Assembly: GCF_003945545.1 (NCBI RefSeq)
Contig: NZ_CP029617.1
Location: forward strand, 1,589,001 to 1,653,000
Length of the DNA: 64,000 nucleotides
From: Streptomyces sp. WAC 01529
GTDB lineage: Bacteria; Actinomycetota; Actinomycetes; Streptomycetales; Streptomycetaceae
Direction: 5' to 3'
Below the pieces are notes generated by a model. The model did not search any database, had not been told where the DNA came from, and worked only from the letters and a program-made list of their open reading frames with translations. Shown one piece after another: positions 24,509 to 33,374 of this stretch; position 1 is the first letter of the stretch, and each line of letters opens with the position of its first letter. A program made the translations under genes and the position numbers.

Positions 24509-25405
24509 TCAGTGGTCGATGAGGTGCCGCTCCCCCGCCGCGACCTCGGTGACCAGGGTGTTGCCGGGCGGCGGGAAGGGGCAGATGAAGTGGTCGGCGA
24601 AGGCGCACGGGGGCAGCAGCGCACGGTTGAAGTCGACCGTGGTGCGCCCTTCGGCGTCGGGCGCGGCGGGACGCAGGAAGCGGAAGCGGTAGCTGGAGGT
24701 TCCGCTGGTGGCGTCCGCGAAGACGGCCCAGAGCGAGCCGTCCGCCTCGACGCTGACCTGGAGGGTGTGCTCGACGCCCCCGAGGCGGAAGGACAGCTCT
24801 CCGCCGAGACCGAGGTCGCGCTCCTTGCCGTCCGCGTTGCCGACCTTCACCGAGCGGCTCTCCCCGTAGGGCGTGAAGCGTCCCGGCACCGCCCAGCGCT
24901 CGTCGTACGCGGTGGCGTCGATGCCCTTGAAGGCGCGGCGCGTGGCGGCGTCCGGGTCGAAGTCGCGTACCGCCCAGAGGCCTTCGCGGTGGATGACCAC
25001 GAGCCTGCGCTCCCCGTGCGCGACGCGGGCGGCGGCGACCGGACCACTGTCGGCGCCCAGCCGGACCTCGCCGGCCAGGGGCTCTCCGTCGACGGTCAGA
25101 CCGTCCTCGGGGCGGGCGGTCAGGACGACGGCGTCAGGAGCCCCGGTCCACCGCCCAGGGATGTCCGGAATTGAACCATCCGGATGATCCGCGAGCCAGT
25201 GCGTGCCGGTGAGGGAGAGCGGCCCGTAGGGGGCGGAGACCGTCTCGGTGCGCTGTTCGCGCCAGTTCCGCCAGTCGCGTACGGGGTCTGCGCCGGCGGC
25301 GTTCCCGGCATGCGCGGCACTCTGGGTGTTCCGGGTGTTCCGGGTGTTCCGGGTGTTCCGGGCGCTCGCGGTGTTCTGGGTGTTCCGGGCGTTCTCGGTG
25401 CTCAT
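24509..25405 (-). CDS. DUF1684 domain protein with Asn-Thr-Arg repeat N-terminus
   Basis: This 298-aa protein starts at the ATG giving MSTENARNTQN. Residues 40-298 form a DUF1684 domain: DWRNWREQRTETVSAPYGPLSLTGTHWL and the C-terminal signature TVDFNRALLPPCAFADHFICPFPPPGNTL. The function of DUF1684 is not known to me. The first 35 residues are repeats of N-T-R/Q encoded by 9-bp tandem repeats. It lies 5 nt after the luciferase-like gene and is likely cotranscribed with it, suggesting a shared metabolic role. The repeat tract could vary in length between strains. Confidence 0.82.
   Translation of the reverse strand: MSTENARNTQNTASARNTRNTRNTRNTQSAAHAGNAAGADPVRDWRNWREQRTETVSAPYGPLSLTGTHWLADHPDGSIPDIPGRWTGAPDAVVLTARPEDGLTVDGEPLAGEVRLGADSGPVAAARVAHGERRLVVIHREGLWAVRDFDPDAATRRAFKGIDATAYDERWAVPGRFTPYGESRSVKVGNADGKERDLGLGGELSFRLGGVEHTLQVSVEADGSLWAVFADATSGTSSYRFRFLRPAAPDAEGRTTVDFNRALLPPCAFADHFICPFPPPGNTLVTEVAAGERHLIDH
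25325..25360. repeat. Four perfect 9-bp tandem repeats inside the DUF1684 gene
   Basis: GGTGTTCCG is repeated at 25325, 25334, 25343 and 25352, with degenerate copies extending to about 25400. On the coding strand each unit encodes Asn-Thr-Arg near the protein N-terminus. Length change would keep the frame because the unit is 9 bp. Confidence 0.85.
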
Positions 25406-25410
25406 GGTGA

Positions 25411-26274
25411 TCAACCCTTCCATACGGGCACGCGCAACCCGAGGTGGTCCCGGAGCGTGCTGCCCGGATAGAAGGTGCGGAAAAGACCGCGGTGCTGGAG
25501 GAGCGCGACGGTTCCGTTGACGAGCCGCTCCAGGTCGCGGCGCGGCTCGACGGGCGTCAGATGGAAGCCGTCCACGGCGCCCGCGCGGTGCCAGTCGGCG
25601 ATCAGCTCGGCCAGATCGACGGGCCCGCCCCGGTACGCGGGCCCGTCGGCGGTGGGCAGCGGCCCTCCCCCGTGGCCCGGCGCCGCGGCGCACTCGCCAC
25701 CCCCGAGGTCGACGACGAGCGCGGCGAAGACCCGCAGCGTGTCCGGGTCGCGCCCTAACTCGCCTGCCCGACATCGCAGTTCGGCCCGTGCGGCGTCGGC
25801 CTGGTGGGCGGAGGCGGCCCGCACCAGGGCGACGTCCGCATGCCGGGCGGCTGTCTCACGGGCGGGCGCGTCGGTGGCGTCGACGACCCGCACGGGGTGG
25901 CCCTGGGGCGGTTCCTCGCGGGGCGCGACGCGGCGCCGCCCGAAGAGCCGGGTCCCGGCATCGGCCGCCGACGCGTCGAGGAGCCAGCCGGCCCGGCCGC
26001 GGCTGACCTGGTCAAGACCGACCGGGACCGCCGGGGCCGCCGGGACGAGCCCGACGCGGCGGGTGCGGGGCGCGATCCTCGCGGCCATGGCGAGCGCGTC
26101 GGGCCCGGGCCGGGGCCGCGCGAAGGAGCCCCCGAGCGTCACGAAGTCCAGCGCCCCGCCCTCGGCCAGCTCGGCAAGCTGGGCCAACTCGGCGTAGGGG
26201 ACGGCCTCGTGGGCGCCGGGCCCGTCGAGGGCGGCGGCGAGATGGAGCGGGCCGCGCCCGGCGGATGCGGTCAT
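25411..26274 (-). CDS. Luciferase-like flavin monooxygenase family protein (divergent)
   Basis: This 287-aa protein is a shortened and divergent member of the bacterial luciferase/LLM family. LHLAAALDGPGAHE at the N-terminus, GALDFVTLGGSFARPRPGPDALAMAARIAPRTRRVGLVP and the C-terminal RTFYPGSTLRDHLGL are family-like. Typical LLM proteins are 330-450 residues and keep a longer central barrel. Here the segment between residues 95 and 190 looks shortened, so flavin use is uncertain. It precedes the DUF1684 gene by 5 nt. Its ATG overlaps the stop of a 26-codon frame upstream (see 26271), so it may be translated by coupling. Confidence 0.72.
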   Translation of the reverse strand: MTASAGRGPLHLAAALDGPGAHEAVPYAELAQLAELAEGGALDFVTLGGSFARPRPGPDALAMAARIAPRTRRVGLVPAAPAVPVGLDQVSRGRAGWLLDASAADAGTRLFGRRRVAPREEPPQGHPVRVVDATDAPARETAARHADVALVRAASAHQADAARAELRCRAGELGRDPDTLRVFAALVVDLGGGECAAAPGHGGGPLPTADGPAYRGGPVDLAELIADWHRAGAVDGFHLTPVEPRRDLERLVNGTVALLQHRGLFRTFYPGSTLRDHLGLRVPVWKG

Positions 26275-26351
26275 CGGGCGTGGGCGCCTTTCTCCGGGGC
26301 GGGCCGGTTGAGGACTCCGGCAATGGTGGGCGAAGAGGCATGGGAAGACAT
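26271..26351 (-). CDS. Possible 26-residue leader peptide coupled to the luciferase-like gene
   Basis: On the minus strand an ATG with GGAG about 8 nt upstream opens a 26-codon frame (MSSHASSPTIAGVLNRP...) whose TGA overlaps the next ATG by 4 nt. The overlap and ribosome site are as in genuine coupled genes. It has no recognised domain, so it may only be a translational leader, or chance. Confidence 0.3.
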   Translation of the reverse strand: MSSHASSPTIAGVLNRPAPEKGAHAR

Positions 26352-26677
26352 GCGGAAGGCTCCGTGGATGCGGGGGATCGAACACGGGTGGTGCCTTCAC
26401 CCGGACACGGACCAGCCCCTCGGCAGGGCATGAAGGGCGAGCGGGTGCGTGAAGCGCAGGGCGTCGGGGCTCAGGGAATCAACAAGACGCCGACCACACT
26501 CGACCGAGGTCGATGTGGGAGCGCGTGACCAGCCACCGCTGCGGATGCATGGGCCAAGTGGAACAGGCATCCGTATCCGCGTCAACTGCCGTGAGACGCG
26601 GCGCTCACATCCTGGACAGCCGCCTCACGGCTCCGCCCGCCGTGAGCGGCGCGACACCTCTCCTCGTACGTCCCCTC
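26352..26677. other. Intergenic region, no supported gene
   Basis: This 326-bp stretch separates the luciferase-like operon from the DUF5685 gene on the same strand. Apart from the hairpin at 26624-26646 I find no convincing reading frame or RNA gene. It presumably holds the promoter for the luciferase-like/DUF1684 pair. Confidence 0.5.
26624..26646 (-). terminator. Hairpin after the DUF5685 gene
   Basis: CTCACGGC (26624-26631) and GCCGTGAG (26639-26646) form a perfect 8-bp stem with a 7-nt loop, 31 nt beyond the DUF5685 stop on the minus strand. Confidence 0.55.
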
Positions 26678-27952
26678 TTACCCGCAGTCGCAGCAGGAGC
26701 AACAGGAGCAGCACTCGCAGCTGCTGCAGCAGCCGCCGTCGCAGTCGCAGTTGTTGCAGCAGCCCTCGCGCTTCTTGCGGGACCATGGTCCTTCGTACTC
26801 ATCGGCACAGCACATCTTGCAGGTGCAGCACAGCCCGATGGCGACGGCACACCCCGCCCAGAAGCCGCGCTTGCCGGGCTTCGGCGGCTGCGGCTCGAAC
26901 GCGGGCCCACCCCCGAACCCACCGGGCCCGCCCGGACCACCCGGCACACCACCCCCGTACGGATCGCCACCCCCATAGGGATTCTGCGAGCCGTACGGCC
27001 CGCTCCCATGGTTTCCGTAGGGGCCACCCTGCTGCGGGGGCCCGAAGGACCCCGCCCCCGCCTGATGAGCTGTCACCTCGCGGGCGTGACCGCACGCCTC
27101 GGTCCCGAACGCGCGATCGACAGAGCGGCGCAGCTCATGCGCGAGCAGGACGTGCGCGAGCTTGCCGTCGGTGAATTCGGCGTCCCGCAGTGCGAAACGT
27201 ATGCCGTGCAGCGCGTCGTCGGCGAGGCGGCGCGCCTCCGCGAGGGAGGTGCCGGTCGCGGTGAGCGGGTTCCACGCACCCGACGCGGCGTCAGCTTCCC
27301 TGTCCTCCACGGCGTCGAGCAGATGCGCGAGGCGGCCGAAGAGCCGTCCGGCCTCGGTGAGCGGCTCCACGTTGCCGGGCCGCCCGGCGAGCACCGCGGT
27401 GTGCGCGAAGGCCGCCGCGGTCGCCGTCTCGGTCGGCTCGGTGACCGTGAGCAGCGAGGTGCCGGGGCCCGCCAAGGCCTCGATGCCCGCCTGCCGTTCG
27501 ACGGCGTCGAGCAGGACCGCCGTGTCGAACCCCACATCGGAGCCGGTCCGCGCGCCCGCCCTGTCCCAGCTCCTGGCCACGCGCCGCGCGGCGAGAGCCA
27601 CCGGGCGGCGCGCCAGCAGGCCGTCCCCGTCGACGACGTGGTCGCGGACCTTCGCCGAGGCGAGCACCAGCGAGACGGCCGCGGCGAGCCGCGCGCCCTC
27701 GCCCCGCGCGACGGAGGCCGTCCGCATCCCGCGCAGGGGGCAGGGCCCCGCGGTGCGCCGCCACCCGGTCGACCGCTCGGCCTGAGCCTCCGTCAGAACC
27801 GAGATGATGAGCCCGTCGTAGTTGGTGACGACGCGGGCGAACTGCCCGTGATCGCCGCGCAGTGCGAGGCAGAGCCCGCACAGGTGCGCCATCCACTGCG
27901 TCTTGAGCCCGTCACCGAGGCGATGGGCGCAGGGCCTGACGATTCCGAACAA
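26678..27952 (-). CDS. DUF5685 protein with an extreme cysteine-rich C-terminal tail
   Basis: This 424-aa protein starts at a TTG (LFGIVRPCAHRLGDGLK), set by GGGGGAG 8 nt upstream and by the usual family start FGIVRPC. Residues 1-280 form the mostly helical DUF5685 domain, with Cys-containing motifs RPCAHRL and HLCGLCLALRGDHG that could hold a metal. Residues 290-365 are Gly/Pro/Tyr-rich and likely disordered. The tail from GLCCTCKMCC to the end has 19 cysteines in about 52 residues, mostly in CC and CxC pairs, unlike a classical zinc finger. Function is unknown; metal binding or membrane-surface clustering by disulfides is conceivable. It diverges from sflA across 291 bp. Confidence 0.82.
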   Translation of the reverse strand: MFGIVRPCAHRLGDGLKTQWMAHLCGLCLALRGDHGQFARVVTNYDGLIISVLTEAQAERSTGWRRTAGPCPLRGMRTASVARGEGARLAAAVSLVLASAKVRDHVVDGDGLLARRPVALAARRVARSWDRAGARTGSDVGFDTAVLLDAVERQAGIEALAGPGTSLLTVTEPTETATAAAFAHTAVLAGRPGNVEPLTEAGRLFGRLAHLLDAVEDREADAASGAWNPLTATGTSLAEARRLADDALHGIRFALRDAEFTDGKLAHVLLAHELRRSVDRAFGTEACGHAREVTAHQAGAGSFGPPQQGGPYGNHGSGPYGSQNPYGGGDPYGGGVPGGPGGPGGFGGGPAFEPQPPKPGKRGFWAGCAVAIGLCCTCKMCCADEYEGPWSRKKREGCCNNCDCDGGCCSSCECCSCCSCCDCG

Positions 27953-28243
27953 GACGACGGCTCCCCCGAGTGGCCGGAAACTGCTCAACCCCGGCATCGT
28001 AGCCAGACCCGTTCACCCGTACGTACCCGCCGTCACCCGTACGCCGCGAATCATCACATTTCACTCTCCGTCAGCAACCGTACACAGTGCGACCCTTGAA
28101 GTAGGGCGTGCGTCGGCGTGTTGACTCTGCACCAGTACCGTCACGAAAACCCCGCGCGGCGACTATCCACTTGGCGCACCATCCGCATCATGGACGAGCA
28201 TAGGGATGCGGATGCAGGGAAACCGCTGTGAGAGGAGGCGTCC

Positions 28244-28693
28244 ATGGGATCGGTGCGCAAGGCAAGCGCTTGGCTTGGCCTCGTCGACGACAACAACGAC
28301 GAGCGTTACTACGACGACGGCTACGAGGACGACCGGGACGAGGGACCCGCCCGGCCGGAGGCCTGGGTCACCGACCCGCGCGCACGGGTGGCTCCCGAGG
28401 CGGCCGAGGACCAGGAGCGCCGGATCGGAACCGTGACCCCGGACAGCTTCCGGGACGCGCGCCACATCGGCGAGCTGTTCCGGGACGGTGTGCCGGTCAT
28501 CATGAACCTCACGGCCATGGAGCCCACCGACGCCAAGCGCGTGGTCGACTTCGCGGCCGGTCTCACCTTCGGTCTGCGCGGTTCGATCGAGCGCGTGGCG
28601 ACGCGGGTCTTCCTGCTGACCCCCGCCGACACGCACATCGTCAGCGGGGAGGCCGCGGGCCGTCCCTCGGACGGGTTCTTCAACCAGAGCTAG
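28244..28693 (+). CDS. sflA: SepF-like protein, probably SflA
   Basis: This 149-aa protein of the SepF family starts [16 protein letters not shown], after AGAGGAGG. The amphipathic N-terminal helix, an acidic linker ([19 protein letters not shown]) and the SepF core (about 60-140: [61 protein letters not shown]) are all present. SepF proteins bind FtsZ and the membrane. The genomic setting next to an acyl-CoA dehydrogenase matches, from memory, S. coelicolor SCO1749 (SflA), which restrains ectopic FtsZ and DivIVA localisation during sporulation. The canonical sepF sits in the dcw cluster, so this is a paralogue. The SflA assignment rests on synteny and length. Confidence 0.82.
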   Translation: MGSVRKASAWLGLVDDNNDERYYDDGYEDDRDEGPARPEAWVTDPRARVAPEAAEDQERRIGTVTPDSFRDARHIGELFRDGVPVIMNLTAMEPTDAKRVVDFAAGLTFGLRGSIERVATRVFLLTPADTHIVSGEAAGRPSDGFFNQS

Positions 28694-28758
28694 GGCAAGG
28701 ACGCTCACCGGGGCCCAGCCGGGTCACCGTCATCTCACCCTCACCCTGATCGTCACGG

Positions 28759-29955
28759 TCACCGGAAGGCGTCGAGACCGGTGAGCGCCTTGCCCAGCAC
28801 CAGCTGATGCATCTCGACGGTGCCCTCGTAGGTGAGCACCGACTCCAGGTTCGTCGCGTGCCGCATGACGGGGTATTCGAGCGAGATCCCGTTGGCGCCC
28901 AGGATCGTCCTGGACGTGCGGCAGATCTCGATCGCCTCTCGTACGTTGTTGAGCTTGCCGAAACTGACCTGCTCGGGACGGAGCCTGCCCGCGTCCAGGC
29001 GCCGCCCGAGATGGTGGGCGAGCAGGATGCCCTTGTGCAGCTCGACCGCCATGTCGGCGAGCTTGGCCTGGGTGAGCTGGAAGCCGCCGATGGGCCGGCC
29101 GAACTGCTCGCGGGTCTTCGCGTACTCCACCGCCGCCTCGAACGACGAGCGGGCGGCGCCCATCGCACCCCAGACGATGCCGTAGCGCGCGTGGGACAGA
29201 CAGCTGAGCGGGCCCTTGAGGCCGACGACCTCCGGCAGGACCGCGTCGGCGGGCAGCCGCACCTCGTCCATCACCAGCTCACTGGTGACGCTCGCCCGCA
29301 GCGACCACTTGTGCCTGATCTCGGGCGCCGAGAAGCCGGGGCTGTCGGTCTGCACGACGAACCCCCTGATCCCCTCCCCGGTCTGCGCCCAGACGACGGC
29401 GACCCCGGCCACCGAACCGTTGGTGATCCACATCTTGCGCCCGCTGAGCAGCCAGTCGGCGCCGTCCTTCCTCGCGTACGTCCGCATGGACGCCGGGTCG
29501 GAGCCGTGGTCGGGCTCGGTCAGACCGAAGCAGCCGATGATCTCGCCCGCCGCCATCCCGGGCAGCCACCGCTGCTTCTGCTCCTCGGAGCCGAAGCGGT
29601 GGATGGCGTACATCGCGAGGGAGCCCTGCACGGAGACGAGCGAGCGGATACCGGAGTCGGCGGCCTCCAGCTCCAGACAGGCCAGCCCGTACTGGACGGC
29701 GCTCGCGCCCGCGCAGCCGTAGCCCTCCAGGGACATGCCGAGCGCCCCGAGGGAGCCCAGTTCGCGGGCCAGCTCGTGGATGCCGGGCAGTTCGCCCTTC
29801 TCGTACCAGTCGGCGATGTGCGGCAGCACCCGGTCGGTGGCCCAGCCGCGCACGGTGTCGCGGATCGCCAGGTCCTCCGGGTCGAGGAGGTCGTCGATGC
29901 CGAGGAGGTCGGCGGGGTCGAGGGGCGGCAGAGGGGTGCGGGCGCTTGGGGACAT
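28759..29955 (-). CDS. Acyl-CoA dehydrogenase, glutaryl-CoA dehydrogenase-like
   Basis: This 398-aa FAD enzyme starts at the ATG 5 nt after GGAGG. Family motifs are clear: [21 protein letters not shown] (flavin site), [49 protein letters not shown] and the catalytic base Glu377 in [16 protein letters not shown]. The pattern TEPDHGSDP and TYEGT is that of glutaryl-CoA dehydrogenase rather than short-chain enzymes, so glutaryl-CoA to crotonyl-CoA conversion in lysine/tryptophan catabolism is the best guess. A 17-bp palindrome right upstream is probably its operator. No other lysine-catabolic gene is adjacent. Confidence 0.9.
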   Translation of the reverse strand: MSPSARTPLPPLDPADLLGIDDLLDPEDLAIRDTVRGWATDRVLPHIADWYEKGELPGIHELARELGSLGALGMSLEGYGCAGASAVQYGLACLELEAADSGIRSLVSVQGSLAMYAIHRFGSEEQKQRWLPGMAAGEIIGCFGLTEPDHGSDPASMRTYARKDGADWLLSGRKMWITNGSVAGVAVVWAQTGEGIRGFVVQTDSPGFSAPEIRHKWSLRASVTSELVMDEVRLPADAVLPEVVGLKGPLSCLSHARYGIVWGAMGAARSSFEAAVEYAKTREQFGRPIGGFQLTQAKLADMAVELHKGILLAHHLGRRLDAGRLRPEQVSFGKLNNVREAIEICRTSRTILGANGISLEYPVMRHATNLESVLTYEGTVEMHQLVLGKALTGLDAFR

Positions 29956-29975
29956 GCGGGCCTCCGGCGGCACAA

Positions 29976-29992
29976 AACTAGCACTGGTAGTT
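29976..29992. promoter_or_regulatory. 17-bp palindromic operator upstream of the acyl-CoA dehydrogenase
   Basis: AACTA-N7-TAGTT, with 7 of 8 base pairs symmetrical around the centre (GCACTGG inside), ends 21 nt before the start codon. Its size and position suit a TetR-family repressor, as is common for acyl-CoA dehydrogenase genes. No tetR gene is adjacent. Confidence 0.45.
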
Positions 29993-30082
29993 AGCTACGG
30001 CTCGCGCTGACGTTACGACGCAGTGTCCCGCACGTCCAGGGCCCTGAGGCGCGCTGAATCCCCGGCCGAAGGCCACCAGGAC

Positions 30083-31708
30083 TCAGCGGCGGGAGTCGGC
30101 CCCGACCCCCGCGGGGTCACGGGGCGCCGGAATGCCCCGCTCGGCCCGTGCCTCGGGCGCCCCGCACTCCATGCCCCGCGGCAGCCGCAACGCCGCGAGC
30201 GCTCCGAGCAGCAGCAGGCCCGCGCTGACCAGCAGAGTCACATGCAGCCCGTGGACGAAGGAGTCCCGCGCCGCGGCCCGCAGGGCGGCCCCCGCCTCAC
30301 CGCCGAGCCGCGCGGCGACCTCGTACGCCTCCCCCAGCGAGTGACTGGCCGCCTCGCTGTCCGCCGCGGGAACCCCCCGCACCGAGGAGAGCCCCGGCGC
30401 GTACGCCGCGTTCATGACCGTGCCGAGCAGCGCGATGCCGATGCCCGCGCCCAGCTGGTAGGAGGTCTCGCCGATGGCCGCGGCCCCGCCCGCCTCGGAC
30501 GGGGGCGCCTCGCTCAGCATCGATTCGTACGCGCCGAAGAGCGTGGTCTCCAGGCCGAAGCCGAGCAGGACGAAGCCGGTGAGCAGCAGGCCGTCGTTGG
30601 CGTGGCCGCCCATGCCGGTGAGCACCACGACCGCGAACGCGGTGAGGCAGAACCCGGCGCAGACCATCCTGCGCGGCCCGAAGCGGTGCAGCATCTTCGA
30701 TCCGGCGAGCCCCGCGGCCATCGCAGCGATGGTGAGCGGGAGCAGCCGCAGCCCGGTCTCCAGCGGGGAGAGACCGAGCACCAGCTGCAAGTACTGCGCG
30801 GCGATCAGTTCGAGCCCCACGAGCGCGAGCATGGCGAGCACGATGCACCCCACCGACGTGCTGAACGCGGGCCGCGCGAACATCGACAGATCGACCAGCG
30901 GGTGCTTGCGCCGCCGCTGCCTGCGGACGAAGCCGACGAGCAGGGCGGCGCCCACGGCGAGGGCGGCCAGGGTGGTGGCGTCGAGCGGCGACTCCCCGCC
31001 GCCGAGCCGCTTCACGCCGAGCACGAGCCCGAAGAGCCCGCCCGCGGCCATCAGCGCGCCGACCACGTCCCACGGCCCGTGCGGGCCCCCGGTGGACTCG
31101 GGCAGCAGCCAGCGTCCGATCGGCAGGCTGACCAGCATCAGCGGGATGTTGATGAGGAAGACCGAGCCCCACCAGAAGTGTTCGAGGAGGAAGCCGCCGA
31201 GCAGCGGCCCGACGGCCGCGCCGACCGCCGCCACCGCGCTCCAGACGCCGATGGCGACGGCCCGCTCGCGCCGGTCGGGGAAGACCTGGCGCAGGATCGA
31301 GAGGGTCGCGGGCATGATCATCGCGCCGCCGACGCCGAGCAGCGCCCGGGCGGCGATGAGGATCTGGGCGTTGTCGGCGAGGGCCGCGATCGCGGAGGCC
31401 ACGCCGAAGAGCGCGTATCCGAGAAGCAGGACCCGTCTGCGGCCGACGCGGTCGCCGAGCGTGCCGAACAGGATGAGGAGCGAGGCGCAGACCAGTGGAT
31501 AGATGTCGACGATCCACAGCAGTTCGATCGCGCCGGGCTTCAGGTCCTCGGTGACCGCGGGCACGGCGACGTGCAGAACGGTGGCGTCGACGGCGACCAG
31601 CAGCAGGCTGACGCAGAGGACGACGAGCACGAGCCAGCGGTTGGCCCCGGCACCGGCCCCGGATCCCCGACGGCCCTGCGGTGCTGCGGCCGTGGTCGTC
31701 CCGGACAT
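30083..31708 (-). CDS. MFS drug transporter, DHA2 family (14 helices)
   Basis: This 541-aa proton-coupled efflux pump starts at the ATG after GGGAGG. It has about 14 hydrophobic segments, beginning RWLVLVVLCVSLLLVAVDATVLHVAVPAV, which holds the DHA2 motif D1 (LDxTVVNVALP-like, here VDATVLHVAVP). Motif A GTLGDRVGRRRVLLLGYALFG and motif C GAAVGPLLGGFLLEHFWWG, typical of drug:H+ antiporters, are intact. A large soluble tail (about residues 505-541) is Arg/Ala/Pro rich. The substrate is unknown. It is transcribed alone, divergent from the membrane glycosyltransferase at 31961. Confidence 0.9.
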   Translation of the reverse strand: MSGTTTAAAPQGRRGSGAGAGANRWLVLVVLCVSLLLVAVDATVLHVAVPAVTEDLKPGAIELLWIVDIYPLVCASLLILFGTLGDRVGRRRVLLLGYALFGVASAIAALADNAQILIAARALLGVGGAMIMPATLSILRQVFPDRRERAVAIGVWSAVAAVGAAVGPLLGGFLLEHFWWGSVFLINIPLMLVSLPIGRWLLPESTGGPHGPWDVVGALMAAGGLFGLVLGVKRLGGGESPLDATTLAALAVGAALLVGFVRRQRRRKHPLVDLSMFARPAFSTSVGCIVLAMLALVGLELIAAQYLQLVLGLSPLETGLRLLPLTIAAMAAGLAGSKMLHRFGPRRMVCAGFCLTAFAVVVLTGMGGHANDGLLLTGFVLLGFGLETTLFGAYESMLSEAPPSEAGGAAAIGETSYQLGAGIGIALLGTVMNAAYAPGLSSVRGVPAADSEAASHSLGEAYEVAARLGGEAGAALRAAARDSFVHGLHVTLLVSAGLLLLGALAALRLPRGMECGAPEARAERGIPAPRDPAGVGADSRR

Positions 31709-31947
31709 GTGCGTACCTCCCAGTGATCCCTCGCATCGGCGGCCTGCGGGACGGGGACTCCCGCTCCGGCGGCGCAGACAGTGGCGTCCGGCGGCGCAGA
31801 CAAAGGCGAGTGAGCCGTCAGAGTACGCGAGTTCGCTCCTGGGGCGCGTGGCGGACCTCTCATGGTTGTACGGATGCCGTGTGGCGTACACCACGCTCCC
31901 CGTACCCGGAGCACGCCCCGGGCGGGCGTCCGGTTCCGGCCGCGGCC

Positions 31948-31953
31948 GATAAT
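31948..31953 (+). promoter_or_regulatory. Probable -10 box giving a leaderless mRNA
   Basis: GATAAT lies 8 nt before the GTG at 31961 and no ribosome site precedes that GTG, so the transcript should start at the codon itself. No good -35 element is seen. Inference from spacing only. Confidence 0.4.
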
Positions 31954-31960
31954 CGAGCTT

Positions 31961-33127
31961 GTGACCACTCTTGCCCCACCCCTCTCACCCGCCCCGGCGG
32001 GCCACGCGCTGCGCCGTGCCGCGCCCGCCCTCCTCGTGTACGCGGGGGTGCGCGCGCTGGGCCTCGCGGTGCTCGCGGTGTGGGGCGCGGCGGCCGGCAA
32101 GAGCCCGCACACACTGCTGGCCGCGCGCTGGGACTCGCTCTGGTACACCCGCGTCGCAGAGCACGGCTACGGCTGGCAGGTGCGGCTGCCGGACGGCAGC
32201 GTCCATTCCAACCTCGCGTTCTTCCCGCTCCTGCCCTGGCTGGAGCGGCTCGTCTCGGCGGTCAGTCCCTTGTCGTACGCCGACGCGGGCCTGGTGGTGA
32301 GCTGGCTCGCGTCGCTCTTCGCCGCGGCGGGGATCTTCGCGGTCGCCGACCATCTGTACGGGCGCCGGGCGGGGGTCTGCGCGGTCGCGCTCTGGGCGGT
32401 GCTGCCGGTCGGCATCGTGCAGTCGATGGCGTACAGCGAGTCCCTGTTCACCGCGGTGGCCGCCTGGTCGCTGTACGCGGTGCTCAGAGAGCGGTGGGTC
32501 CTGGCGGGCGTGCTCGCCTCGTGCGCGGGACTGACCCGGCCCGTGGGCGCGGCGGTGGTCGCCGCGGTCTGGGTGGCGGCGGCGGTCCAGGTGTACCGGG
32601 AGGGTCGGGTGCACCGGGAGGGGCGGGCGGACCGGCGCATGCTCCTCGGGGTGGCCCTGGCCCCGCTGGGCGCCGCGGGTTATGTGCTGTGGGTGGGTCA
32701 CCGCACGGGCGGCGGCCTCTTCGGCTATCTCGACGTCCAGGCGGGCTGGGGCAACGGCTTCGACTTCGGTTACGCCTTCGCGCGTTTCATCGGGGAGAAG
32801 TTCACCTCCGTCCCCGGCGCCCTCGCGGGCATCGGTCTCGTCGTCGGGGTGGCGCTCGTGGTCCGGCTGTACGTCGTCGGCGTACGGCAGGGGCAGCCGC
32901 TGCCGCTGCTCGTCTACACCGGGATCGTCGTCGCGCTGGCGCTGTGCGCGGCGGGCTACTTCGGCTCGAAGCCGCGCCTCCTCATGCCCGCCTTCCCGCT
33001 CCTGCTGCCCCTGGCGGTGGCGCTCGCCCGGCTGCGTACGTCCAGGTCGGCGCTGGTCCTCGGGGGTGTGGCCGTGGTGGGCGCGGTCTACGGGGCGTTC
33101 TGGCTGCACGGCTCGGGCCCGCCGTGA
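31961..33127 (+). CDS. Integral membrane mannosyltransferase-like protein (PIG-V/GT-C type)
   Basis: This 388-aa protein starts at GTG (VTTLAPPLSPAPAG). It has around nine to ten hydrophobic segments, starting APALLVYAGVRALGLAVLAVWG. The loop after the first helix contains ARWDSLWYTRVAEHGYGW, and the segment SNLAFFPLLPWLERLV follows; this W-D-S-x-W-Y and F-F-P-L-x-P pattern belongs to the PIG-V-like GT-C group that uses polyprenyl-phosphate mannose. In actinobacteria such proteins may mannosylate lipids or cell-wall polymers. It is transcribed alone, likely as a leaderless message. The substrate is not determinable here. Confidence 0.8.
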   Translation: MTTLAPPLSPAPAGHALRRAAPALLVYAGVRALGLAVLAVWGAAAGKSPHTLLAARWDSLWYTRVAEHGYGWQVRLPDGSVHSNLAFFPLLPWLERLVSAVSPLSYADAGLVVSWLASLFAAAGIFAVADHLYGRRAGVCAVALWAVLPVGIVQSMAYSESLFTAVAAWSLYAVLRERWVLAGVLASCAGLTRPVGAAVVAAVWVAAAVQVYREGRVHREGRADRRMLLGVALAPLGAAGYVLWVGHRTGGGLFGYLDVQAGWGNGFDFGYAFARFIGEKFTSVPGALAGIGLVVGVALVVRLYVVGVRQGQPLPLLVYTGIVVALALCAAGYFGSKPRLLMPAFPLLLPLAVALARLRTSRSALVLGGVAVVGAVYGAFWLHGSGPP

Positions 33128-33374
33128 TCCCGTCATGATCATTTCCGGGCGCCGCGGTGACCGTACGGAGAATTCCGCGCCAGGTCCCGGTGAACGAATT
33201 CATAAGCGTCATGAAATGGCGCGGGAAACGATCAATGAATTGAGCAGGGCGGCTGTGACCGAATAGGGAATCCCAGGAATAAACACCGTCCTGAGATCAA
33301 TCCCACATCACATCGTCATCACAAAGCCACTGATTCGGCCTAGTGCCAGACTCACTCGCTGTAACGTCGATTGG

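Noticed and set aside
33215..33266. A 16-codon frame (MARETINELSRAAVTE) before the PAP2 gene
   Set aside because: No ribosome site, no coupling with the next gene and no recognised relatives.
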